DNA of 64,000 nt from Latilactobacillus curvatus JCM 1096 = DSM 20019 (GTDB lineage: Bacteria; Bacillota; Bacilli; Lactobacillales; Lactobacillaceae). This document shows positions 9,985 through 18,051 of the stretch, piece by piece. Position numbers and translations under genes: made by a program. Below the pieces are notes generated by a model. That model ran no database searches. It saw only the letters and a list, made by a program, of their open reading frames with translations, and was not told where the DNA came from. Where the stretch lies: contig NZ_CP026116.1 of NCBI RefSeq assembly GCF_004101845.1, forward strand, positions 1,240,001 to 1,304,000, written 5' to 3'. Every line of letters starts with the position of its first letter. The stretch's first letter is position 1.

Positions 9985-10530
9985 CTATTGACTCAATATC
10001 CGACACATACTGAATGCATCTTCTTTTTCCTGAATGTAATAATTGGGACGCGTCCGCACCACTGTAAAACCCAATCGCTGATAAACGGCTTGAGCGCTTG
10101 TGTTGCTGGCGCGTACTTCTAGTGTAATTTTTTGACTGGGATAATCGTGGGCTAAACTAACCATTTCGTGCACCAAAAAGTGGCCAATACCACGTTTTTG
10201 ATAACTTGGCCGCACCGCGATATTCGTAATATGAGCTTCATTGGTTGAAAACCATGCACCGACAAACGCTACGACTTCAGTCCCTTGGCATAAAACCAGA
10301 TACAACGATGTCTTGCGCTTGCTCAACTCACTAGTGAAGGTCCAACGATCCCACGGCGTCTGACCGGCATAGACCGACCGTTCAATGTCCAACAATGCCG
10401 TAATATCATTTTGACTCGCGCGTGCTAAGTAAAATGTCGTCTCATCAATTTCAACGCGCCGAGTTGTGTAAGGCATTTCTTTCTTGACCCAAATCTGGGG
10501 TTTGAGGTATTCCCTAAACTTGTTCCACAT
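9985..10530 (-). CDS. rimI: Ribosomal protein S18-alanine N-acetyltransferase
   Basis: The GNAT-fold protein has the acetyl-CoA loop in VRPSYQKRGIGHFLVHEM (after IAVR) and the C-terminal NTSAQAVYQRLGFTVV. It is named RimI because it sits between tsaB and tsaD, as is usual in Firmicutes. ATG at 10530 (181 residues, MWNKFREYL...) is preferred: a longer frame to 10614 would lie inside tsaB, whereas this start overlaps tsaB by only 17 bases. GAGG lies 11 bases upstream. The N-terminal ~45 residues precede the GNAT core and are not typical of enterobacterial RimI. Confidence 0.85.
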   Translation of the reverse strand: MWNKFREYLKPQIWVKKEMPYTTRRVEIDETTFYLARASQNDITALLDIERSVYAGQTPWDRWTFTSELSKRKTSLYLVLCQGTEVVAFVGAWFSTNEAHITNIAVRPSYQKRGIGHFLVHEMVSLAHDYPSQKITLEVRASNTSAQAVYQRLGFTVVRTRPNYYIQEKEDAFSMCRILSQ

Positions 10531-11239
10531 ACGAATCAGCGCCTCGCTCATCATGCGTTTTTGCCCAGTTAACTTCTGCTTCCGTCTTGCGTAAATAAAC
10601 GGGTCCGAAGCCATGGATATCCGCGACAGGTTCAGCCATCAAGCCTAATTCACCCAAGACGCTGGCGTGCGGTAAATTATGGTTGGCGGACACGAAATGC
10701 GCGTTACTACCTAATGCAGCTTGAATCTGTTCGTTAAAGTGTGCAACGTCATTCCCCACAAAATAAACAGGTTCTGCCAATAATTGTAATTGTGCCAGTA
10801 GTGCTTCTAGTGAAACGTGTTGATCGGCCACAACGGTTTGCAATGTCCCATTTTGCCACTGATAAATCCCCGCGAAAACATTGTCGCGGCGTGCATCAAA
10901 CAGCGGTACAATCAAGGCGGTCGTATCCATCACATTGGCCGCTAGCAATGCTAAACTCGAAATCCCGACCAATGACTTATTAAGCGTCCAAGCAAAAGAC
11001 TTAGCCGTTGTCACCGCAATCCGCAATCCCGTGTATGAACCCGGACCTTCTGCAACGACAAAGCGATCGATATCTTCAATGGTGGTTTTTGTTTGTTTTA
11101 ATAGTTGATCAATCATTGGAAGTAACGTCTGACTATGTGTTTGACGAATATTAACAGTCATTTCGCCTAAAATTTGATGATCTTCAAGGAGTGCCACACT
11201 CACCGCTTGATTCGAGGTATCCATTGCCAATAGCTTCAT
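10514..11239 (-). CDS. tsaB: tRNA threonylcarbamoyladenosine biosynthesis protein TsaB
   Basis: The 241-residue ASKHA-fold paralogue of TsaD (start LLAMDTSNQAVSVALL, then GPGSYTGLRIAV near residue 66) scaffolds the TsaB-TsaD-TsaE complex. It opens the tsaB-rimI-tsaD operon, and its stop overlaps the rimI start. The C-terminal region GPVYLRKTEAEVNW is typical. Confidence 0.94.
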   Translation of the reverse strand: MKLLAMDTSNQAVSVALLEDHQILGEMTVNIRQTHSQTLLPMIDQLLKQTKTTIEDIDRFVVAEGPGSYTGLRIAVTTAKSFAWTLNKSLVGISSLALLAANVMDTTALIVPLFDARRDNVFAGIYQWQNGTLQTVVADQHVSLEALLAQLQLLAEPVYFVGNDVAHFNEQIQAALGSNAHFVSANHNLPHASVLGELGLMAEPVADIHGFGPVYLRKTEAEVNWAKTHDERGADSYVEQV

Positions 11240-11299
11240 TATTTCATCCTTCTTCTGCTTATAATCCTTGTTATTCTAGCATAAAAAGCCGGTTTCCAC

Positions 11300-11332
11300 A
11301 AAAAAAGGCGTTATCTTCAAATAGATAACACC
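11300..11332 (-). terminator. Terminator of the folate transporter gene
   Basis: On the minus strand GTGTTATCT and AGATAACGCC-type arms (GGTGTTATC / GATAACGCC) are followed by T7, just after the ECF S-component stop. Confidence 0.75.
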
Positions 11333-11339
11333 TACTCAT

Positions 11340-11873
11340 TTATAATACTCTATCTTTTAATCTAATAATCGGTTCGAAATGCATCACGATGTATAGAATA
11401 ATCGGATGAATCACTAATGTGGCAGCTTCCCCAATGGCCCGCGCCGTAAAGTGGAACCCAAATGGTGTATGACTAATAATCGACACCCACCATGAATTCA
11501 AACCGAGGTTAACGATTAGCACAACTGTCACAACGGCGGCAATCACGCGCCACCATGTAATCTTTTGTCGGTAGAAGTAACACCCATAGATGAAAGCCCC
11601 TAGAAACGCTGAAAGTGTGAAGCCTGGGAAATAACCACCTGGGACCCCAATCATCAAACTATTGATGAGGTCGCCAATAACGGCGGCAAGTCCCGCCCAA
11701 ACTGGGCCAAACCACCACCCCATTAAGGCGGTGACGATGAATCCAAAACTAATTCTGAAAATCGTTAGTGAAATTGCAAAGCGTGCAACCACCAATTGTA
11801 AAGCAATTAAAACAGCTAGTAAAACAACGCGTCTAGTGTCTAGCTTAACACCAAAAATCTGACCATTAACCAT
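11340..11873 (-). CDS. folT: Folate ECF transporter S component
   Basis: The 177-residue protein has six predicted membrane helices and the FolT-type sequence VARFAISLTIFRISFGFIVTAL, GPVWAGLAAVIGD and a GFTLSAFLGAFIYG segment. It captures folates and works with the shared EcfA/A'/T module, which is not in this window. ATG at 11873 is chosen because GGGAG is 9 bases upstream; the frame remains open upstream through the riboswitch, which is not coding. The THF riboswitch directly upstream supports the folate assignment. Confidence 0.88.
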   Translation of the reverse strand: MVNGQIFGVKLDTRRVVLLAVLIALQLVVARFAISLTIFRISFGFIVTALMGWWFGPVWAGLAAVIGDLINSLMIGVPGGYFPGFTLSAFLGAFIYGCYFYRQKITWWRVIAAVVTVVLIVNLGLNSWWVSIISHTPFGFHFTARAIGEAATLVIHPIILYIVMHFEPIIRLKDRVL

Positions 11874-11911
11874 AAAAAGCATCTCCCTTTTGGAGCTGCC
11901 ACAAATAATAC

Positions 11912-12007
11912 TGCGGCGAATGCGGTACTGAAATCGCAAGCATTGCTGCTTTTCGTCTGGTGTCCACATTCCGTTCCACCAGCACTTAACGCTTCAGTCC
12001 TACTCCG
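11912..12007 (-). promoter_or_regulatory. Tetrahydrofolate (THF) riboswitch
   Basis: Reading the minus strand from 12007, the sequence begins CGGAGTAGGACTGAAGCG, followed by the conserved TTAAGTG core, GGAATGTGGAC and CACCAGACG. The closing strand TTTCAGTACCGCATTCGCC pairs back with the 5' side. This matches the folT THF riboswitch class. A CTCC-AAAA-GGGAG hairpin just before the start codon can hide the ribosome binding site, suggesting translational control. Confidence 0.85.
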
Positions 12008-12097
12008 AATTTTTAGAACCCCTTAAATGTATCACTAACGTTATTTAATTACAAGCAATTGATTTTCATTTTTCAGCAACTCTTGCAGAAAATTTGC

Positions 12098-12103
12098 TAT
12101 ACT
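12098..12103 (+). promoter_or_regulatory. Putative extended -10 for ansA
   Basis: TGC directly before TATACT gives an extended -10 motif 44 bases from the ansA start. No good -35 is seen. Confidence 0.45.
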
Positions 12104-12146
12104 TACAGATGAGTAATTCGGATTTAAAGAAAGGTGTTCATTAAAC

Positions 12147-13121
12147 ATGAAGAAAATTTTAGTCCTCCATACTGGTGGCACAATCGCAATGTCTGCGGAC
12201 GAAGATGGCGCGGTTGCACCCACAGATCAAAATCCAATGGCCGGCTTTGAAAAGCTGTTCGATAATCAATTAATCATTGAAAGTGAAGAGTTCGCCAATC
12301 TGCCTTCACCACACATCACACCCGCTGTGATGTTAAACCTTAAGAATCGAATTCAACAAGCTGAAGAAGACGGGATTGATGGTGTTGTTGTCACACACGG
12401 GACGGATACCCTCGAAGAGACCGCCTATTTCTTAGACTTGACACTTCCCAACAATATCCCCGTCGTCGTGACTGGTGCGATGCGCTCGTCGAATGAAATC
12501 GGCGCAGACGGATTACACAACTTGATTAGTGCCGTTTGGACAGCCGCTTCTGACGATGCTCATGATAAAGGTGTGCTAGTCGTGATGAACGATGAGATTC
12601 ACACAGCACGGTATGTCACGAAGACGCACACGACGAACGTCGCAACCTTTAGAACGCCAACTTTTGGTCCCATCGGTTTGGTCAGCAAACACAATGCGAA
12701 TTTCTTCCAAGAATTAATTCGTTCTGAAATTTGCGACATCAAAACCCTTGTCGAACCTGTTTATCTTTTAAAAGCATACGCTGGCATGGATGGGACTTTA
12801 TTCGACGCCATCAACCAACCCAACACCAAAGGGCTCGTTATCGAAGCACTCGGGGCTGGTAACTTACCACCAGCAACCTTACCCGCTGTTCAAGCGCTAT
12901 TAGATCGCAACATCCCCATCGTACTTGTTTCTCGCTGTTTCAACGGGATTGCCGAAGACGTCTACGATTACCAAGGCGGCGGTGTAAAGCTTAAACAAAT
13001 GGGCGTCACCTTCTGCCAAGGCCTCAATGGACCAAAAGCACGCCTCAAACTACAAGTCGGCCTCAGCGCAGGCAAAACAGGCGCAGCATTAAAAGAATTT
13101 GTCAGCAACGCAACATCATAG
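12147..13121 (+). CDS. ansA: Type I L-asparaginase
   Basis: The 324-residue cytoplasmic-type enzyme hydrolyses L-asparagine to aspartate and ammonia. It carries both active-site threonine motifs: HTGGTIAMS (about residue 10) and THGTDTLEET (about 86). The conserved VVVTGAMRSSNEIGADG also follows. AAAGGTG precedes the ATG. Its TAG stop is the first triplet overlapping a downstream hairpin element. Confidence 0.92.
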   Translation: MKKILVLHTGGTIAMSADEDGAVAPTDQNPMAGFEKLFDNQLIIESEEFANLPSPHITPAVMLNLKNRIQQAEEDGIDGVVVTHGTDTLEETAYFLDLTLPNNIPVVVTGAMRSSNEIGADGLHNLISAVWTAASDDAHDKGVLVVMNDEIHTARYVTKTHTTNVATFRTPTFGPIGLVSKHNANFFQELIRSEICDIKTLVEPVYLLKAYAGMDGTLFDAINQPNTKGLVIEALGAGNLPPATLPAVQALLDRNIPIVLVSRCFNGIAEDVYDYQGGGVKLKQMGVTFCQGLNGPKARLKLQVGLSAGKTGAALKEFVSNATS

Positions 13122-13238
13122 AGTGCGTCATCAACGGTTAGCTTCTGAGCACTTGCCTAACTTAGCGAATTGACGCTGTAAGCGCCGATTTGATAAGTGT
13201 AGCAAAGCGCAGGAAGCTGTTGATGAAAACACGTTTTC
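13121..13238 (+). repeat. Intergenic hairpin element (copy 2)
   Basis: It opens GAGTGCG sharing the G of the ansA TAG stop. Left arm CATCAAC, then CGGTTA, then AGCTTCTGAGCA. Right side GCAAAGCGCAGGAAGCT, GTTGATG, then the end ACACGTTTTC. CATCAAC/GTTGATG pair perfectly. An inner stem TTAGCGAATTGACGC / GCGCCGATTTGATAA forms the tip. Confidence 0.85.
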
Positions 13239-13242
13239 GATA

Positions 13243-13363
13243 GAGTGCGTTTGAAACGGTTAGCTTCTGAGCATTAACTGGATTTGCCGAATTGGCGATG
13301 AAATCGCCGATTTGGTAAATTGGGTTAAGCGCAGGGAGCTGTTTCAAAAAGCACGTTTCAATA
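13243..13363 (+). repeat. Intergenic hairpin element (copy 3)
   Basis: It follows copy 2 in the same orientation, again starting TAGAGTGCG. Arms TTTGAAAC / GTTTCAAA differ from copy 2 but still pair. Conserved CGGTTAGCTTCTGAGC and GTTAAGCGCAGGGAGCT flank an inner stem TTTGCCGAATTGGCGAT / ATCGCCGATTTGGTAAA. The end is AAAGCACGTTTC. Confidence 0.88.
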
Positions 13364-13380
13364 AATATTCGAAGATAACA

Positions 13381-13426
13381 AAAGAAAGCCCATCACAACT
13401 TTATCTGTGAATGGGGCTTTCTTTCG
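13381..13426. terminator. Bidirectional terminator
   Basis: AAAGAAAGCCC-ATCACA pairs with TGTGAATGGGGCTTTCTTT between ansA and the convergent thioesterase, sandwiched between hairpin elements of opposite orientation. Confidence 0.82.
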
Positions 13427-13428
13427 TT

Positions 13429-13522
13429 TAAACGTGCTTCCTCGAACTGCCTTTTCCGGTTAACTGAATAATTGGGATTATCCCGTTAATCCTCAAAGCT
13501 AACCCGTTCGACTCAGCGCTCT
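13429..13522 (-). repeat. Intergenic hairpin element (copy 4), overlapping a gene end
   Basis: On the minus strand it begins GAGCGCTGAGTCGAAC-GGGTTAGCTTTGAGG, where GAG CGC TGA are the last two codons and stop of the thioesterase. The right arm has GTTCGAG and ends AAGCACGTTT. TCGAAC/GTTCGA pair. The inner stem is shorter (GGGATAATCCC). Confidence 0.8.
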
Positions 13523-14259
13523 TTCCACGTAATTTCCGCTTCTGCTGCACTTAGGTCATCCACGGCGACTTTATGCCGTGTTGTGATTATATCATCAACT
13601 GTGAGTTGTTCGACCATGCTTTGGGTCATTTCACCGTATTGAATTTCGTGGCCGTAGCGGATGTTGACACTTGCTACGCGGTGTGTCGTCAAGAAGTCAT
13701 AATCGAGCGCATCCAACATCCATTCAAAATAATGGACGTTATTAACGTGTTGATTACCATCAATATCGAAATAACGCACACGATATTCTTTGGTCGTCAC
13801 TTGTTCGGGATCAATCTTCTTAATCCGTGGGAATCGTTTGCTACCTTTAATCTCACTTGACTCGAATGGTGCCATGATTTCCGGCACAACTTGCACCATA
13901 CTCCGTGTTTCATACGACATCATCACGAAGATGCTTTGGACGAAGACGCATTCGTTGCCGGCTTCATCATATAACCAGAAATTCCGGTAACAGAAATACT
14001 TGTTGTAACTCTCAGCTTCAGTCACAATTTTAACTTTTTCATCCACCTTCGGCATCCGCGTAATCTTCATTTGATACTGCGTGACCACCCAACCAAGATT
14101 GAGCGCATGCATTGTCGCTTCACCGACGTTGAGCGCATTAAGTTGATGCTCTGATGCTAAAATTAAAATGTTCACCAAGGATGCAAGCGTTAATTCGCCC
14201 TTGATATCCGTTTCGAAATACGGAATTTGATAGTTTTCTGAATATTGCTTTCCTGGCAT
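13513..14259 (-). CDS. Acyl-ACP thioesterase
   Basis: The 248-residue double hot-dog protein resembles bacterial FatA/FatB-like thioesterases, which release fatty acids from acyl carrier protein. YQIPYFETDIKGELTLASLVNILILASEHQLNAL opens the first hot-dog. The second has VRYFDIDGNQHVNNVHYFEWMLDAL near residue 157, containing the conserved Asp/Asn-His pair. It is 10 bases downstream of rsmI and likely co-transcribed. Its last codons (Glu-Arg-stop) lie inside a hairpin element. Confidence 0.85.
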   Translation of the reverse strand: MPGKQYSENYQIPYFETDIKGELTLASLVNILILASEHQLNALNVGEATMHALNLGWVVTQYQMKITRMPKVDEKVKIVTEAESYNKYFCYRNFWLYDEAGNECVFVQSIFVMMSYETRSMVQVVPEIMAPFESSEIKGSKRFPRIKKIDPEQVTTKEYRVRYFDIDGNQHVNNVHYFEWMLDALDYDFLTTHRVASVNIRYGHEIQYGEMTQSMVEQLTVDDIITTRHKVAVDDLSAAEAEITWKER

Positions 14260-14269
14260 GGCGTGACCT

Positions 14270-15148
14270 CTATTCTGTTAATTCGTGGTAGGCATTATAA
14301 ACGACTTGCTTTTTCAAGCCATTTGCCTTAGCGACCGTCTTAATCGCCACGTTGGGGCTTGCTCCTTGTTGAATCTGGGCTTCCACTTGTTCAGGAAGGG
14401 ATAGCGATTCCGTTGCAACTGCACTGACCGTTGCATCTGGTGCTGGATTTCCAGCAACTATCATCACAAATTCACCACGTAATTCTGTTTCAGTCGCCCA
14501 AGCAAGCACTTCTTCTAGGTCGCCACGAATGAATTCTTCGAACTTCTTCGTGAGTTCGCGCCCCAAGGTGACTTTGCGGTCGGCGCCAAACGTACTGAGC
14601 AAAGCTTGCAACGTCTTTTTCAAACGATGCGGTGCTTCATAGAAGATAAGTGCTTCAGGCTTTTGTGCCAACGTCGTTACGGCTTCCGTTAACTCCTTGC
14701 CTTTACGAGGCAAAAAACCGTAGAACGTAAACGGTTGTGGTGTGATGCCCGAAGCAATCAACGCTGTAATCCCGGCATTGGCTCCAGGTAATGGCACCAC
14801 TGAAATGCCCGCTTCAATACAAGCTTTAACGAGCTCATGACCGGGATCACTAATCGATGGCATCCCCGCATCACTAACTTGTGCAATATCGTCACCGGCT
14901 TCTAATTTTTCAATCAGCGTTTCAATCCGTTGTTGCGTATTGTGTTCGTGGAAACTAATTTGTTTCGTTTCAATCTCAAAGTGGTTCAATAACTTCTGCG
15001 TATTTCGTGTATCTTCAGCAGCAATCAGTGCGACCGATTTCAATGTATCGATTGCCCGGTAAGTCATATCGCCTAAGTTCCCGATGGGGGTTGGTACTAA
15101 AAATAAAGTTCCCGTTTCCGTCGTTTTAAAACTTGATTGTGTTTGCAT
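14270..15148 (-). CDS. rsmI: 16S rRNA (cytidine-1402-2'-O)-methyltransferase
   Basis: The 292-residue tetrapyrrole-methylase-fold enzyme modifies C1402 in the 30S P site. Visible motifs are VPTPIGNLGDMT at the N-terminus, AAEDTR near 40, VSDAGMPSISDPG near 86 and PGANAGITAL. Its place next to yabA and holB is the standard Firmicutes order. Confidence 0.95.
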   Translation of the reverse strand: MQTQSSFKTTETGTLFLVPTPIGNLGDMTYRAIDTLKSVALIAAEDTRNTQKLLNHFEIETKQISFHEHNTQQRIETLIEKLEAGDDIAQVSDAGMPSISDPGHELVKACIEAGISVVPLPGANAGITALIASGITPQPFTFYGFLPRKGKELTEAVTTLAQKPEALIFYEAPHRLKKTLQALLSTFGADRKVTLGRELTKKFEEFIRGDLEEVLAWATETELRGEFVMIVAGNPAPDATVSAVATESLSLPEQVEAQIQQGASPNVAIKTVAKANGLKKQVVYNAYHELTE

Positions 15149-15224
15149 GTTCTATCCTTTCAAGATGCATCAATAATGACATAAAGACAGGCCAAAAGTA
15201 AGCATCCCTTTTGCCCTGCCTTTT

Positions 15225-15575
15225 TTAATCGTTTGTTCGTTCGCCGTAGATGACATCATTACAAAATGCGCAAGGCTCGTTATTTTCGCGTCGTGACCCA
15301 TAAAAATACGGGCAGATATGGAAGCCTTCTTCGTAAAGATTCTGCAAGTTTTGTTTTGATTTCGAAAGGGCTTGAGCCCCTTCCTTACCCGTTTGCGGGG
15401 TGGCTGATGGTTCCAATTCTTGCAAATGTTCCCGCAAGTGCTTGTTTTCAATCTTTAATTCAGCGTTTTTCTCAAGGACTTCGGCAAGGACTGCTTTCAT
15501 TTCACTGAGCCCCTCAAACGTCAATTTAGCTTGCTGTTCAATGTCTGATAACTGTTCATATAAGTCTTTACTCAC
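15225..15575 (-). CDS. yabA: Replication initiation control protein YabA
   Basis: The 116-residue protein has an N-terminal coiled coil (KDLYEQLSDIEQQAKLTFEGL onward) that tetramerises. Its C-terminal zinc-binding domain has ligands CPYFYGSRR and CAFC. YabA bridges DnaA and DnaN and restrains initiation. GTG at 15575 is chosen: GGGAGG lies 9 bases upstream and the product then starts at the coiled coil. A longer frame to 15620 would overlap holB. Confidence 0.92.
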   Translation of the reverse strand: MSKDLYEQLSDIEQQAKLTFEGLSEMKAVLAEVLEKNAELKIENKHLREHLQELEPSATPQTGKEGAQALSKSKQNLQNLYEEGFHICPYFYGSRRENNEPCAFCNDVIYGERTND

Positions 15576-15612
15576 CGTTGATATCCTCCCGATACGCTGG
15601 TTATGCGTTTTA

Positions 15613-16599
15613 CTATGCAATTAACTTTAACGTTAAACTCTCTAAGACGTTTTGGCAACTAATATTTTGTTCAAAAATGCGTTGTGCTTGTAAAGCATAT
15701 TCCGTCTGAGCGACCAACTGCGTGGTAGTCAACGCGGCGCTGGCCTGATTTAACTGACTTTCGTACGCACCAAAACAAGGTGTGGCACCTAATTCATAGC
15801 GGTAATTCAATAAATCTTGATACCATAAGCCCACCAAAGTTAAAAAGGTCTTCTGCTGTTGGCGATCAACTAATAATGGTAAAATTTGCGTCTGAATCTG
15901 CACAAATGCTTCTAAATCACGTTGTTCAACTTTTTGTGCCCACGCGGCAAGCTTCGCACTGACTTGTAATAGCCAATCATCCGCCAATAAGGTCTGTGCT
16001 TCAGCTAAGTCACTCGTCAAATGCACCAATAACTGCGCTTGTTGTGGCAAAATACCAGCTGCTTCAAACTGTTGTTGCACCATTTGTGGTGCCAATGCTG
16101 CCAGATCAATCACTTGAAGCCGTGATAAAATCGTGGGGAGCATTTGATTTTTATTACTCGTACATAAAATCGCGTAAACATTTTGCGCCGGTTCTTCCAA
16201 GAACTTCAACAAACTATTAGCCGCGCTGGCGGTTAACGTTTCAGCAGCTTCAATAATGAATAAGCGTTGACTGGATTCCATCCCGCTCTTAGCCACTTCT
16301 TGTTTCAAATAGCGAATATCGGCAATCTTAATACTCTTACCTTCCGGCTTAATTTCAATGACATCCGGATGATTATGCGTCAAAATCCGCTGACATTCCG
16401 GACATGTCCGACAAGGTTGCCCATCTGGTGTCACTTGTTGACAGAACAGACGCAGTGCCAACCACTGTGCCAATTGTGTCTTCCCCAATCCCTGTGCACC
16501 AGCTAATAGATAACCATGCGCCATCTGTCCACGCGCGATAATCTGGGCAAACTGGGCCACAAGTTTGGGTTGAAGCTGTTCAATTGTTAAACTGGCCAT
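15613..16599 (-). CDS. holB: DNA polymerase III subunit delta'
   Basis: The 328-residue clamp-loader subunit has P-loop AGAQGLGKTQLA near residue 34, the four-Cys zinc module (CQQ...CRTCPEC) near 53-70, and the C-terminal clamp-loader domain. It lies 3 bases from darA in the tmk-darA-holB-yabA-rsmI operon. The ricT (yaaT) gene often found between holB and yabA is absent. Confidence 0.94.
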   Translation of the reverse strand: MASLTIEQLQPKLVAQFAQIIARGQMAHGYLLAGAQGLGKTQLAQWLALRLFCQQVTPDGQPCRTCPECQRILTHNHPDVIEIKPEGKSIKIADIRYLKQEVAKSGMESSQRLFIIEAAETLTASAANSLLKFLEEPAQNVYAILCTSNKNQMLPTILSRLQVIDLAALAPQMVQQQFEAAGILPQQAQLLVHLTSDLAEAQTLLADDWLLQVSAKLAAWAQKVEQRDLEAFVQIQTQILPLLVDRQQQKTFLTLVGLWYQDLLNYRYELGATPCFGAYESQLNQASAALTTTQLVAQTEYALQAQRIFEQNISCQNVLESLTLKLIA

Positions 16600-16602
16600 C
16601 GA

Positions 16603-16932
16603 TTAGAAGCGGTGGAACTGTTCAATCGGCATCACAAAGACGGTTGCCCCACCGACTTGCACTTCAATCGGATATGACATTGAGCTATCCATCGTGGCAT
16701 CCATATTAACAGGCGGTGTCATGAATTGTTCGCGTGCCTGACACGTTTTTTCAATAATCTTAAGCGCTTCAGGAACCCGTTCGTCTTCAATTCCGACGAT
16801 AAACGTTGTATTCCCAGATTTTAAGAAGCCACCAGTCGTTGACAACTTGGTTGCCCGAATGTTGGCATCGATTAATTCGCTGCTTAATAAGTTGCTATCT
16901 TTATCTTGAACAATTGCTAAAAGTAATTTCAT
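16603..16932 (-). CDS. darA: Cyclic-di-AMP receptor DarA/PstA (YaaQ)
   Basis: The 109-residue PII-like protein begins MKLLLAIVQDKDS, with the ligand-contacting TKLSTTGGFLKSGNTTFIVG (about residues 27-46) and the B-loop EQFMTPP region. This family binds c-di-AMP as a trimer; its output is not established. ATG at 16932 has GGGGAG 8 bases upstream. It follows tmk closely. Confidence 0.93.
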   Translation of the reverse strand: MKLLLAIVQDKDSNLLSSELIDANIRATKLSTTGGFLKSGNTTFIVGIEDERVPEALKIIEKTCQAREQFMTPPVNMDATMDSSMSYPIEVQVGGATVFVMPIEQFHRF

Positions 16933-16948
16933 TTCAATCTCCCCTTTT

Positions 16949-17593
16949 CTATGCTGTGAATAAGTCTGGATATCGTTGTTCAATCACTTGCAGACATTTG
17001 GCAACAACTATGTCTAAGTCTGCGGTCGCATCAATCGTTTGAATCCGCTCTGGATTATCTTGCGCAAGTTGTAAGTAGGATTGCCGAACTTTTTGGTGAA
17101 AAGCCAACTTCTCTTGGTCCAATCGATCATATTGATCCTGTCGATTCTGTTTAATCCGTTGTAAACCGACTTCAGATGGTACATCAAGGTATAACGTTAA
17201 ATCGGGCGCTAATCCATTAGTGGCAAATAAGTTCATTTGCGCAACGGCTTCCTCACCGATGCCACGACCTGCCCCTTGATAAGCGATTGAACTATCCACA
17301 AATCGATCACAAATCACGATTTTGTTATCAGCCAACGCTGGTTCAATCTTTTCAACAATGTGTTGTCGCCGAGCGGCAGCGTATAACAGTGCTTCGGTGC
17401 GGTCATCCATTGCCGTATTTTCAACATCTAAAATGACATTGCGAATCTTTTCGGCAATCGGATTGCCACCTGGTTCGCGCGTAACAATGATGTCTTGGTT
17501 GCACTTGGATTCAAGTAGCGGTACAACAGCCATCAACGCACTTGTCTTACCAGCACCATCCGGCCCTTCAAACGTAATTAATTTTCCTACCAC
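16949..17593 (-). CDS. tmk: Thymidylate kinase
   Basis: The 214-residue enzyme phosphorylates dTMP to dTDP. P-loop FEGPDGAGKTSA near residue 8, TREPGGNPIA, and DRFVDSSIAYQGAGRGIG (dTMP-binding DRY-like and LID region). GTG at 17593 is preferred because AAGAAGG lies 7 bases upstream; an in-frame ATG at 17614 has no site. Confidence 0.94.
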   Translation of the reverse strand: MVGKLITFEGPDGAGKTSALMAVVPLLESKCNQDIIVTREPGGNPIAEKIRNVILDVENTAMDDRTEALLYAAARRQHIVEKIEPALADNKIVICDRFVDSSIAYQGAGRGIGEEAVAQMNLFATNGLAPDLTLYLDVPSEVGLQRIKQNRQDQYDRLDQEKLAFHQKVRQSYLQLAQDNPERIQTIDATADLDIVVAKCLQVIEQRYPDLFTA

Positions 17594-17661
17594 AAAACAA
17601 CCTTCTTCATCCATAGAGTTACTTCCATTTTACTTGATTCAACAAAAGACGTAAAGGGAAG

Positions 17662-17719
17662 AGTGCGTATCCGGCGGTTATGTTCTTGCGTTTAGCGTGC
17701 GACAGCAGACGTTTGAAAT
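17662..17719 (-). repeat. Degenerate hairpin-element fragment (copy 5)
   Basis: GAGTGCG, GGCGGTTATG and GCGTTTAGCGTGCG resemble the conserved blocks of the intergenic element on the plus strand, but arms and inner stem are mostly missing. It lies just downstream of yaaL. Orientation is uncertain. Confidence 0.35.
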
Positions 17720-17752
17720 AAAAAAAGACAAAGTCACTCGACCTTGTCTTCA
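17720..17752 (-). terminator. Terminator after yaaL
   Basis: On the minus strand AGACAAGG and CTTTGTCT arms are followed by T7, downstream of yaaL and upstream of tmk. Confidence 0.7.
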
Positions 17753-17780
17753 CGCTGCGGCTGTCATCTGAATGCCCGCG

Positions 17781-18035
17781 CTATCTAAATGTATTTCTAG
17801 TTGCTGCTTCTTTCGAAACTGCTTCACCTGCTACTTTACGTTGGCGGGCTTGGCGGAATAAGAATTCAAACTTTGCTTGTTGAATCTTACTTTCCATCTC
17901 TAATTGGTCATCGAGTCCGCGGACGTTGTCTTGCGTCTTTTGGGCCATCTGCCACTTATCTTTGACTTGGTACACTAAATCCAATAAGGCTTGATCACCT
18001 AATTGTTTTAATGTCGGTTTCTTTCTACCAAACAT
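17781..18035 (-). CDS. yaaL: YaaL-like DUF2508 protein
   Basis: The 84-residue, Lys/Gln-rich, mostly helical protein (GRKKPTLKQLGDQALLDLV...) matches the YaaL family next to recR in Bacillus. Its function is unknown. ATG at 18035 has GGTGGG 6 bases upstream; a longer frame runs back into recR. A terminator follows. Confidence 0.82.
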   Translation of the reverse strand: MFGRKKPTLKQLGDQALLDLVYQVKDKWQMAQKTQDNVRGLDDQLEMESKIQQAKFEFLFRQARQRKVAGEAVSKEAATRNTFR

Positions 18036-18051
18036 CGCAAACCCACCATTC

